DNA of 17,868 nucleotides from Bordetella parapertussis (GTDB lineage: Bacteria > Pseudomonadota > Gammaproteobacteria > Burkholderiales > Burkholderiaceae_B), in assembly GCA_945911685.1 (NCBI GenBank), contig CAMEAW010000049.1, forward strand, positions 1 to 17,868, read 5' to 3'. A model generated the notes under the pieces. That model ran no database searches. It was not told the DNA's origin and worked only from the letters and a program-made list of their open reading frames with translations. The translations under genes and the position numbers were made by a program. Shown here one piece after another: positions 7,891-14,481 of the stretch (position 1 is the stretch's first letter; every line of letters starts with the position of its first letter).

Positions 7891-8029
7891 TTATAGCTCA
7901 AACGAGGATGGTCATGGTTTAGTGATTCAAGCTATCCCCCAAGGATGGAGGGTGGTAGTTTGCTCATTCAGGCCCATAGCCAAGGATGAATGACCATAGT
8001 TTGATCATTTAAGCGATCAACCAAGGATG
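7891..8029 (-). repeat. Degenerate tandem array re-creating the leuD 3' end
   Basis: Read on the - strand, four units begin with CATCCT at 8029, 7988, 7947 and 7910 (steps of 41, 41 and 37). The first is the true end of leuD: six codons H-P-W-L-I-A and TAA (8011-8009). The second reads H-P-W-L-W-A and TGA (7970-7968), the third H-P-W-G-I-A and TGA (7929-7927). The fourth is decayed, with one base missing, and still ends in TAA (7893-7891). Conservation continues past the stop, with GAATGA-like and AAACTA-like stretches. By hand, units one and two agree at 27 of 41 bases. Around the genuine stop an inverted repeat (TTGATC, 8-base loop, GATCAA; 8001-8020) could form a hairpin. The array fills most of the 162-base leuD to CoA-transferase gap. 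Confidence 0.75.
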
Positions 8030-8638
8030 CGAGCTGCGATGATGTTGTTCAAAGTGTGCGATCTCGGTAGCATAGCTTAAGGTTAAGGCGAGTTCATCGA
8101 CGCCCTTGAGCAAGCATTCGTGCCAAAAGGGATCCATGACGAAGGATCGTTGCGAGCTTAGGCCTGGGGCCTGTAGTGTGCACGAAGCGAGGTCAATCGA
8201 TATTTCGCGGGTGGCGGCGTTTGCGTCAGTCGCGTTGTGCAACGCCAGTCGTACCGCATCTAAAGATTTGGCGTCTAGGCGAATCGGTAAGAGGCCATTT
8301 TTTAGACAGTTATTAAAAAATATATCGCCAAAACTGGGTGCTAGAATAGCGCGAACCCCATAGTCTGCCAAACAGTAGACGGCGCCTTCGCGCGAAGACC
8401 CGCAACCAAAGTTTTCGTCTGCGACCAAGATCTGCGCGCCGCTAAACAGCGGGCGATTCAAGATAAAGTCTGTTCGCGGTGTGCCGTGTTCATCAAAACG
8501 TAAGTCATGAAATAAATAATTTTTATAAAGAGCATCGCGATTCTTTTTTAAAAACCGCGCCGGAATAATCTGGTCGGTGTCGACATTGCGACCCTCGAGA
8601 GGCACCGCGAGCGCTCGTAAGTGCGTGAAGGCTTGCAT
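8009..8638 (-). CDS. leuD: LeuD-type isomerase small subunit, divergent
   Basis: A 209-residue swivelling subunit of the aconitase/isopropylmalate isomerase family, partner of the LeuC-type protein encoded one base upstream. Seen: VPLEGRNVDTDQIIPARFL at 12-30, ENFGCGSSREGAVYCL at 75-90, and APSFGDIFFNNCLKNGLLPI at 100-119. The fold and length fit LeuD, but two signatures differ from the usual one. The common SSREHAPWAL is here SSREGAVYCL. The KR-x-GFG stretch after IIP-x-x-FL, which lies near the substrate, is here KKNRDALYKNYLF. This suggests a paralogue whose substrate may not be 3-isopropylmalate. The final codons and stop are the founder unit of the downstream repeat array. Confidence 0.85.
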   Translation of the reverse strand: MQAFTHLRALAVPLEGRNVDTDQIIPARFLKKNRDALYKNYLFHDLRFDEHGTPRTDFILNRPLFSGAQILVADENFGCGSSREGAVYCLADYGVRAILAPSFGDIFFNNCLKNGLLPIRLDAKSLDAVRLALHNATDANAATREISIDLASCTLQAPGLSSQRSFVMDPFWHECLLKGVDELALTLSYATEIAHFEQHHRSSHPWLIA

Positions 8639-8639
8639 A

Positions 8640-10064
8640 TTATTGTTGGTCCATTAAAGTGCGTACATCGGTAAAGTGGCCGGTCACTGCCGCCGCTGCG
8701 GCCATGGCGGGGCTCACAAGGTGCGTGCGCACCCCTGGCCCCTGCCGCCCCACAAAGTTTCTGTTAGAGGTTGATGCGACCCGTTCGTTTGTCAGCGCTA
8801 AGTCGCCGTTGATACCCACGCACATCGAGCAACCCGGTTCGCGCCATTCAAGGCCGGCTGCTTGAAAAACTTTATCCAGGCCCTCGGCTTCGGCTGCCTG
8901 TTTGATCAACATTGAACCTGCCACCACGGTGCCTGGCACGACAGCGCGTCGTCCGCGCAGAATGCCTGCAGCCAGGCGTAAGTCAGAGAGGCGGCTATTG
9001 GTGCACGAGCCAATAAATACGCGATCAATTTTGATCGTGCTCAAGATGGTACCTGGCGTCAGATCCATATAGGTCAGTGCGGCTAAGGCCGCTTGTCTGG
9101 CGTGAGGATCTGTCAGGAGTGACGGATCTGGAATCACGCCGTCAATCGCGACCCCGGTATCGGGTGTGGTGCCCCACGTGAGCATGGGCGATAGCCGCGT
9201 GACGTCGATGCTCAGGGTTTGATCAAAGTGACAGCCTTCATCAGACGGCAATTGCCTCCAGACCTGCAACGCCTGATCCCAGGCGGCGCCTTGGGGGGCA
9301 AACTTGCGTCCATATACATACTCAAACACAAGATCATCGGCGGCGATCAGCCCCGAGCGCGCACCAGCCTCGATGGTCATATTGCACATCGTCAGGCGCT
9401 CATCAAGCGATAACCATTGCAAAGCGCTGCCCGCATATTCAATGGCGTAACCCACCGCGCCTGCGACGCCCAATTTAGCAATCACAGCTAGGATGATATC
9501 TTTGCCACTTACACCCGCAGCAGGTTTGCCGGTCAACTCGACACGCATCTGAAGGGGCTTCGTTTGCCAAAGCGTTTGGGTCGCCATGATGTGCATACTT
9601 TCTGACTGCCCAACGCCAAAGGCCATCGCGCCCATCGCACCATGTGTAGAGGTGTGACTGTCGCTGCAGGTGATGATAGAGCCGGGTAACGAAATACCTT
9701 GTTCGGGGCCGACAACATGAACAATGCCTTGTTGCGGATCTTTGATAGAAAAATAGTTTGCGCCAGACCAATTCATGTTGTCGTCGAACTTGAGGATTAC
9801 CTCTTTGATCTCTTGGGTGACGGCATCACTGGGGTCGCGGCTGGTGGTTGGCACATAGTGATCAGCTACACCGAACACTTGTTGGGGGTTACGAATCGTC
9901 AGGCCACGCGCACGCAGATCTTTGAAGGCGTGAAACGAACCTTCATGAATAATATGGCGATCGATGTAAAGCAATGACGGCCCGGTGGGACGGGGCATGA
10001 CGACATGCTGATCCCATATTTTTTCAAATAAAGTTCGGCGGGTAGGTTCCTGAAATACGTTCAT
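8640..10064 (-). CDS. leuC: LeuC-type isomerase large subunit, [4Fe-4S], divergent
   Basis: A 474-residue hydro-lyase/isomerase large subunit; canonical LeuC is about 466. Three cluster ligands are visible: Cys354 in FIGSCTNSR, and Cys412 and Cys415 in PGCSMCVG. Other landmarks are LLYIDRHIIHE at 31-41, DSHTSTHGAMGAMAFGVG at 135-152 and NRNFVGRQGPGVRTHLVSP at 435-452. Compared with canonical LeuC, GTSEVEHVLATQ is replaced by GQSESMHIMATQ and VPGSG by VAGSM. With LeuD it should dehydrate and rehydrate a 2- or 3-hydroxy dicarboxylate; isopropylmalate, or a C5 acid such as citramalate, are candidates. leuB is not adjacent, unlike a typical leucine operon. The start follows a GAG at about 8 bases. 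It lies 32 bases after the CDF gene and one base before leuD. Confidence 0.88.
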   Translation of the reverse strand: MNVFQEPTRRTLFEKIWDQHVVMPRPTGPSLLYIDRHIIHEGSFHAFKDLRARGLTIRNPQQVFGVADHYVPTTSRDPSDAVTQEIKEVILKFDDNMNWSGANYFSIKDPQQGIVHVVGPEQGISLPGSIITCSDSHTSTHGAMGAMAFGVGQSESMHIMATQTLWQTKPLQMRVELTGKPAAGVSGKDIILAVIAKLGVAGAVGYAIEYAGSALQWLSLDERLTMCNMTIEAGARSGLIAADDLVFEYVYGRKFAPQGAAWDQALQVWRQLPSDEGCHFDQTLSIDVTRLSPMLTWGTTPDTGVAIDGVIPDPSLLTDPHARQAALAALTYMDLTPGTILSTIKIDRVFIGSCTNSRLSDLRLAAGILRGRRAVVPGTVVAGSMLIKQAAEAEGLDKVFQAAGLEWREPGCSMCVGINGDLALTNERVASTSNRNFVGRQGPGVRTHLVSPAMAAAAAVTGHFTDVRTLMDQQ

Positions 10065-10096
10065 TTTTTGCTCGATTATTCGGACTTAGCTTGAAC

Positions 10097-11062
10097 CTAG
10101 GCTTTTGCTGTGGTTGTTACAGTCGCTTTTGGATCTGTTTTTGAGGGCACCGGATCAATATGCGTTAGTAAATTGAGTACGCGATGACGTTGCATCACAG
10201 CATGTCGTGCCGCTAAGCCAATATCGTGCCCAGTTTCAACGGTTAGTAACGCACTGACTTCAATGTGGGCATCGACGATGATCATATCGCCCATTTTTCG
10301 GGTACGCACATCGTGTACCCCCAATACGCCAGGGGTTTGTAGCAGTGTTTCAGTGATCGCTTGAACTTCTTTATCGTTGGCTGAGCGATCCATTAAGTCA
10401 TGAAAAGCGTCAGAGCCAAAATCCCAGCCCATTTTGCCGACCATTAAGCCAACGATCAGTGCGGCAATTGGATCCAAAATCGGATAGCCAAGCAAGTTAC
10501 CGATAATGCCCACTGCGACCACTAAGGACGAGGCGGCATCTGAGCGCGCATGCCAGGCGTTCGCGACGAGCATGCTTGATTTGACCGCTTTGGCAATACG
10601 CAGCATGTAGCGAAACAGCGTTTCTTTTGCGACGAGGGCGATGGCTGCAACCCATAGCGCGCTGCTATGCACTTCGGGAATGTTATGTGGATCTTTTAAT
10701 TTTTCAAAGGCTGACCACAGCATGCCAAGGGCCACGGCCAACAGTAAGCCTCCCACCACCATTGAAGCGGCTGTTTCAAAACGCTGATGGCCATAGGGAT
10801 GGTCTTGATCGGCGTCTTTTTGGCTATGGTGGCTTGCAAAGAGCACCACAAAATCAGAAATCAGATCTGAAAGCGAGTGCACGCCGTCGGCGATCAAGGC
10901 CTGCGATTTTGCAAAAATACCCACAGTGATCTGCGTGACAGACAAAATGACATTGACGACAACGCTGACCCACGTGCTTTTTTTGGCGGCGTTCGCACGT
11001 TCGGCCGGCGTGTATTCAACATCTTCACTGTCGTCGTGTAAGCCTGAGCGATTCATATTCAT
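10097..11062 (-). CDS. Cation diffusion facilitator (CDF) family metal exporter
   Basis: A 321-residue inner-membrane proton/metal antiporter with six predicted helices and a C-terminal cytoplasmic domain. Transport-site residues form an HxxxD pair in helix 2 (His62 and Asp66 in GVHSLSD) and another in helix 5 (His171 and Asp175 in WHARSDAASS). The DHPYGH motif is at 87-92. The C-terminal domain carries more possible ligands (His250, His266, His301, Asp303). The His-Asp/His-Asp set points toward Zn or a similar divalent metal rather than the Asp-rich Mn type, but the metal cannot be fixed from sequence. Two ATGs (11062 and 11056) are possible starts; the second has GATGAG at a better distance. 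leuC follows after 32 bases, so they are probably co-transcribed. Confidence 0.92.
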   Translation of the reverse strand: MNMNRSGLHDDSEDVEYTPAERANAAKKSTWVSVVVNVILSVTQITVGIFAKSQALIADGVHSLSDLISDFVVLFASHHSQKDADQDHPYGHQRFETAASMVVGGLLLAVALGMLWSAFEKLKDPHNIPEVHSSALWVAAIALVAKETLFRYMLRIAKAVKSSMLVANAWHARSDAASSLVVAVGIIGNLLGYPILDPIAALIVGLMVGKMGWDFGSDAFHDLMDRSANDKEVQAITETLLQTPGVLGVHDVRTRKMGDMIIVDAHIEVSALLTVETGHDIGLAARHAVMQRHRVLNLLTHIDPVPSKTDPKATVTTTAKA

Positions 11063-11106
11063 CTCATCATTTTACTGTCGTGGTGCAAATCTCGAAGCCT
11101 CGTGCA

Positions 11107-11161
11107 GATCTTGGTCTTTTAGTACCGTCGTACGATCCTGAAACGTTCAGGCTGATCTTGG
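11107..11161. repeat. Hairpin flanked by GATCTTGG direct repeats between oxidoreductase and CDF genes
   Basis: In the 127-base gap 11063-11189, the perfect inverted repeat CCTGAA-ACG-TTCAGG (11137-11151) sits inside a longer imperfect palindrome bounded by GATC on both sides (11134-11157). The octamer GATCTTGG occurs at 11107-11114 and again at 11154-11161. No T-run follows the stem on either strand, so it is not a clear intrinsic terminator. It may be an operator or transcript-processing hairpin upstream of the CDF-leuCD run; function unknown. Confidence 0.4.
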
Positions 11162-11189
11162 TGTTGGCTTGTTCGAGGTTGGCGCGGAT

Positions 11190-12458
11190 TTAGCTAAAGC
11201 GTGTCGGGCTAAAGGGGCTCAAATCGATTTCGGGTGGGTGACCCGCAGCCAGTTGAGCCACTATACGCCCGGTTCTGGCCGAGCTTACCAGTCCAATATG
11301 ACCATGGCCGTAGGCATGAATCACATCTTTGCAGCCAGAGGCTAAGCCAAGGCAAGGTAGCCCGTCTGGGGTGCTGGGCCGACGTCCCATCCAAATTTGA
11401 ATCTGCTCGGGCGCCAAGTCGCGTGGTAGGGTGGGGTATAAGGCCAGCAAGTGGTCGCGCAAGATTTCGGCGCGGCGCCAGTTTGGCGTGTCGTCAGCCT
11501 CTGCAATTTCGACCTGACCGGCGACCCGCAGCCCCTGATTCATTTGGGTGACGATCACTTTACAATCGGCAAACATGGTGGGTACGCGTGGGCCGACGTC
11601 AACGCCCGTGACAACTGCGTGGTAGCCACGCTCGGTTTCTAGCGAAACGTGATCGCCCGCCATGGCGGCAAAGGCCTTCGAGCGTGCCCCTACCGCAATC
11701 ACAGCCTTGTCGCACAACACCTCACCGCCGTCGGTTAATACCGCTTTGAGCGCGCCGTTTTCGATACGAAAGCCCGTTGCGCGGGTGTGTAACAAGGTGG
11801 CACCGCGGGCCTGTGCGTGGCGAATCAAGGCCGCGGTGTAGTCGCCGGGGTTGCGACAGCTGCCGGTCTCGGCGACAAAGACGCCAAAGGTGTACTTGGG
11901 GTCAAGATCTGGCTCAAGTTTCGCCAGGGCGACGGCGTCAAGCTCTTGCCAGGTGATGCCCTCTTTGCGACGAATCGCCCAAGCCTTGGCATCTATCAGA
12001 AAGTGCTCGCGCGATAAAAAAGCGTGCAGCAAGCCGCTGCGCGCGATGAGTTCACCGACACCGGCCTGCTGGGCCATGTGTTGGTGTAAGTCTGGTGCGC
12101 CAGCCAGCAGGCTGCGTAGTGCGTGAGCCGTTTGTTCGATTTTTGGATAAGTCCAGGCGGCGGCTAAGTAGCGCACCAGCCAGGGTAAGGCGCGCGGAAA
12201 ATACCGCCAACGCACCGAAAGGGGCCCCAGCGGATCGGCTAACCAGGTGGGGACTTGTTTCCAGATGCCGGGTGAGGCGGGCGGGAGGACCGAGTGAGAA
12301 GAGAGCCAACCCGCATTGCCGTAGCTCGAGGCCTGCGAGGCACCGGGTGTTTCGGGCTCGATCAAGGTGACTTGAAGGCCAGCGTCCAGGCAATGAAAGG
12401 CGCTTGCTGCACCAATGATCCCTGCGCCGATGATGACAACGTGGTCTGGTTTGCTCAA
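11190..12458 (-). CDS. FAD-dependent oxidoreductase, DadA (D-amino-acid dehydrogenase) family
   Basis: A 422-residue flavoprotein of the DAO fold. It has the dinucleotide-binding VVIIGAGIIGAASAFHCLDAG followed by a terminal Glu (VTLIEPE), the ASSYGNAGWLSSHSVLPPASPG segment characteristic of DadA-like enzymes, a C-terminal RPSTPDGLPCLG, and the YGHGHIGLVSSARTGRIVAQL flavin-contact region. It probably oxidises a D-amino acid or a secondary amine such as a glycine derivative, passing electrons to the respiratory chain or oxygen. The TTG at 12458 is preferred as start because AGAAGGA (12471-12465) is six bases upstream and the protein then begins MSKPDHVVIIGAG. The ATG at 12491 would add 11 residues without a ribosome site. 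It is divergent from the D-2-hydroxyacid dehydrogenase gene. Confidence 0.88.
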   Translation of the reverse strand: MSKPDHVVIIGAGIIGAASAFHCLDAGLQVTLIEPETPGASQASSYGNAGWLSSHSVLPPASPGIWKQVPTWLADPLGPLSVRWRYFPRALPWLVRYLAAAWTYPKIEQTAHALRSLLAGAPDLHQHMAQQAGVGELIARSGLLHAFLSREHFLIDAKAWAIRRKEGITWQELDAVALAKLEPDLDPKYTFGVFVAETGSCRNPGDYTAALIRHAQARGATLLHTRATGFRIENGALKAVLTDGGEVLCDKAVIAVGARSKAFAAMAGDHVSLETERGYHAVVTGVDVGPRVPTMFADCKVIVTQMNQGLRVAGQVEIAEADDTPNWRRAEILRDHLLALYPTLPRDLAPEQIQIWMGRRPSTPDGLPCLGLASGCKDVIHAYGHGHIGLVSSARTGRIVAQLAAGHPPEIDLSPFSPTRFS

Positions 12459-12464
12459 AGAAGA

Positions 12465-12471
12465 TCCTTCT
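12465..12471 (-). promoter_or_regulatory. Ribosome site supporting a TTG start of the FAD oxidoreductase
   Basis: AGAAGGA on the - strand is followed by six bases and then TTG (12458). The alternative ATG at 12491 has no purine-rich site in front, so this site decides the start. Confidence 0.7.
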
Positions 12472-12510
12472 GTCTGTGGCCTCACGTACATTTAAGCGTC
12501 AAAGCCCCGT

Positions 12511-12530
12511 TATGATACGGAAATTGTATC
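12511..12530. promoter_or_regulatory. Putative operator/promoter in the divergent intergenic region
   Basis: The 89-base space between the two divergent genes contains a -10-like TATGAT (12511-12516, + strand), and the inverted repeat GATAC-N7-GTATC (12514-12530) overlaps it. On the - strand TACAAT (12528-12523) could serve as the opposite -10. Neither has a good -35. A palindrome over the promoter would suit a dimeric regulator controlling both genes; no regulator gene is in the window. Confidence 0.3.
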
Positions 12531-12547
12531 TTTTTGGATTTTGCGTA

Positions 12548-13471
12548 ATGAAAGCTGTATTTATTGATGCCAATGGCAGTTTGGCCGAGGTGGCGCGCCG
12601 CTTGCACCAACCCGACGATATTGCGTTGTTGGTCAACGAACAACCCGACATTACCCCCGAACAGGTCCCTGGCGTCATGGGTGACGCCGAAATTCTGATC
12701 GTCGACCACACTTCGGTGCCCGTCGAGATCGCCAAACAGTGCAAAGGCCTCAAGCACATCGTATTTTTAGGCACCGGTGCGCGCTCGTACATGAACCCCG
12801 AGGCGTTGGCCGAAATCGGTATCGAAGTGCACATTATTAAGGGCTATGGCGATACGGCGGTTGCCGAGTGTGCCTTTGCCCTCATGTGGGCCAGCGCCAA
12901 AGGCTTTGCCCGCATGGATAGCGGGATGCGTGCCGGCCAGTGGTTACGTACCGATGGTATTGAATTAACCGGTAAAACCTTGGGTTTAATCGGCTTTGGC
13001 GGTATCGCCGCCGAAATGGCTCGCTTGGCGCTCGGTGCCGGCATGAATGTGATTGCCTATAACCGGAGCCCGAAAACTCACGCTGGCGTGCGCTTTGCGG
13101 ACTTGGATACGGTGTTGGCGAGTAGCCATGTGTTGTCTGTGCATTTATTGCTCAACGATGACACGCGCGGGTTTATTTCCGCTGAACGTATCGCCAAAAT
13201 GCGCGATGGCGTAATTTTGGTAAATACTGCGCGCGGTGCCGTGATCAATGAGCAGGCACTTATCGCAGGGCTTGCGTCGAAAAAAATTGGTCATGCCGGC
13301 CTTGATGTGTTTGATATCGAGCCTTTGCCTGCCGATCACGCGTTCACTAAGATTGATAATGTCACGCTCTCGGCACATTCAGCGTTTCGTACCCCCGAGG
13401 CGAGCGATAATTTGATTCAGGCTTCGTTCAATCACTGTCGTCGCATTTCGGGTCAAGGCCAACAGCGTTAA
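12548..13471 (+). CDS. D-2-hydroxyacid dehydrogenase (NAD(P)-dependent)
   Basis: A 307-residue cytosolic oxidoreductase of the D-isomer-specific 2-hydroxyacid dehydrogenase family, which interconverts 2-keto acids and D-2-hydroxy acids. Seen: the Rossmann motif LGLIGFGGIAAEMAR at 145-159, and the catalytic triad Arg229 (VNTARGAV), Glu258 (DVFDIEPLP) and His277 (LSAHSAFRTPEA). The start ATG 12548 gives the family N-terminus MKAVFIDANG; an in-frame ATG at 12476 would extend back across the promoter region. It ends at the TAA beginning TAATGATAAGGAG, so the next gene's ribosome site is right behind the stop and the receptor gene is co-transcribed. The pairing suggests the receptor's ligand, or a product of it, is a hydroxy or keto acid, but this is inference. 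Confidence 0.92.
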   Translation: MKAVFIDANGSLAEVARRLHQPDDIALLVNEQPDITPEQVPGVMGDAEILIVDHTSVPVEIAKQCKGLKHIVFLGTGARSYMNPEALAEIGIEVHIIKGYGDTAVAECAFALMWASAKGFARMDSGMRAGQWLRTDGIELTGKTLGLIGFGGIAAEMARLALGAGMNVIAYNRSPKTHAGVRFADLDTVLASSHVLSVHLLLNDDTRGFISAERIAKMRDGVILVNTARGAVINEQALIAGLASKKIGHAGLDVFDIEPLPADHAFTKIDNVTLSAHSAFRTPEASDNLIQASFNHCRRISGQGQQR

Positions 13472-13475
13472 TGAT

Positions 13476-13481
13476 AAGGAG
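13476..13481 (+). promoter_or_regulatory. Strong ribosome site fixing the receptor gene start
   Basis: AAGGAG lies seven bases before ATG 13489. It falls inside the frame that would start at ATG 13471, so the later ATG is the real start. Confidence 0.85.
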
Positions 13482-13488
13482 ATTCAAA

Positions 13489-14481
13489 ATGTTTCAATGG
13501 TTTAAAAAAGCGGTTTTTTTGTTGGCTGGCGTATTGCTCAGCTCCAGCGTGTTCGCCCAGTCCGAGGTGTGGCCCAGTCGCGCAATTACGATCATCAACG
13601 GATTTCCAAATGGTGCGGGTACCGATCTATATGCCCGCAAGCTTGGTGAGGCGCTAACCGCCGTTTTAGGTGTGCCGATTGTGTCAGACAGCAAGACAGG
13701 GGCGGGGGGTAACTTGGCGTCTGATTTTGTGGCGCGTGCGCAGCCTGATGGCTACACATTTTTACTAGCCACGGCCGGGACGCACGCCATTAACGCAGCG
13801 CTGTACAAAAAGCTAAGTTTTGATGTCGAGCGAGACTTCACGCACATTGCGATTTTGGGTGACGTGCCAAACGTGCTCTTAATCAATATTAAAAAACACC
13901 CCACGATTAAAACTTGTGCAGAGTTGCTCACGCTGATTCGTGCCAACCCGGGCAAACTCAACTATGGCTCGACGGGTAACGGGGCGTCGACGCATTTGTC
14001 TGCTGCGCAGTTTGCCAGTGCAGCCAAGGTCGATATCGTGCACGTGCCTTATCGCGGACAGGGCCCCGCGATGACAGCCTTACTGGCGGGTGACGTTGAT
14101 CTGTTTTTCAATCAAAGCGCACCGTCAATCGCCTCGATTAAAGGCGGCTTAAATATTGGTTTAGCGGTGACCACACCTGCAGCTCTGGCGGCGTTACCCA
14201 ATGTGCCCACGATGGCCCAAGCCTGCGCGCTGCCCGGTTTTGAAAGTAGCACTTGGTATGGTTTGCTGGCACCCGCAAAGTTGCCCGCAGCGATTACTGC
14301 GAAAATGAGCGCGGCAGTGACCCAAGTCATTTCAACGCCAGAGTTCAAAAAATGGCTGACTGACACCCAAGGGATCACCCCAGCGCAAGATCCTAGCCCC
14401 GCCGCGTTTGCAAAGATTCACAAGGCTGATATTGCCAAGTGGGCTGAAATTGTGCGTATTTCGGGTGCGCAAGTCGATTAA
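13489..14481 (+). CDS. Bug/TctC-family periplasmic solute receptor
   Basis: A 330-residue tripartite tricarboxylate transporter receptor-type protein. The signal peptide has Lys6-Lys7 and a hydrophobic core, with cleavage likely after VFA (before QSEVWPSR), about residue 23. Bug hallmarks: WPSRAITIINGFPNGAGTDLYAR, GAGGNLASDFVARAQPDGYT, the Asn/Ser-rich pocket stretch KLNYGSTGNGASTHLSAAQF, and VHVPYRGQGPAMTALLAGDVDLFF. These bind carboxylated ligands such as tricarboxylates, amino acids or nicotinate in the periplasm. No membrane TctA/TctB genes lie next to it, as is common for the many orphan Bug proteins of Alcaligenaceae. The last codons (Q-V-D-stop) resemble the downstream repeat units. 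Confidence 0.93.
   Translation: MFQWFKKAVFLLAGVLLSSSVFAQSEVWPSRAITIINGFPNGAGTDLYARKLGEALTAVLGVPIVSDSKTGAGGNLASDFVARAQPDGYTFLLATAGTHAINAALYKKLSFDVERDFTHIAILGDVPNVLLINIKKHPTIKTCAELLTLIRANPGKLNYGSTGNGASTHLSAAQFASAAKVDIVHVPYRGQGPAMTALLAGDVDLFFNQSAPSIASIKGGLNIGLAVTTPAALAALPNVPTMAQACALPGFESSTWYGLLAPAKLPAAITAKMSAAVTQVISTPEFKKWLTDTQGITPAQDPSPAAFAKIHKADIAKWAEIVRISGAQVD

Noticed and set aside
7891..8029. CRISPR array
   Set aside because: Units are contiguous and degenerate, with no unique spacers between identical repeats, and no cas genes are present.
12459..12491. ATG start of the FAD oxidoreductase at 12491
   Set aside because: No ribosome site precedes it, and the TTG at 12458 has AGAAGGA at ideal distance with the expected N-terminus.
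13471..13488. ATG start of the receptor gene at 13471
   Set aside because: The frame runs through the strong AAGGAG ribosome site of the ATG at 13489, which also gives a standard signal peptide.
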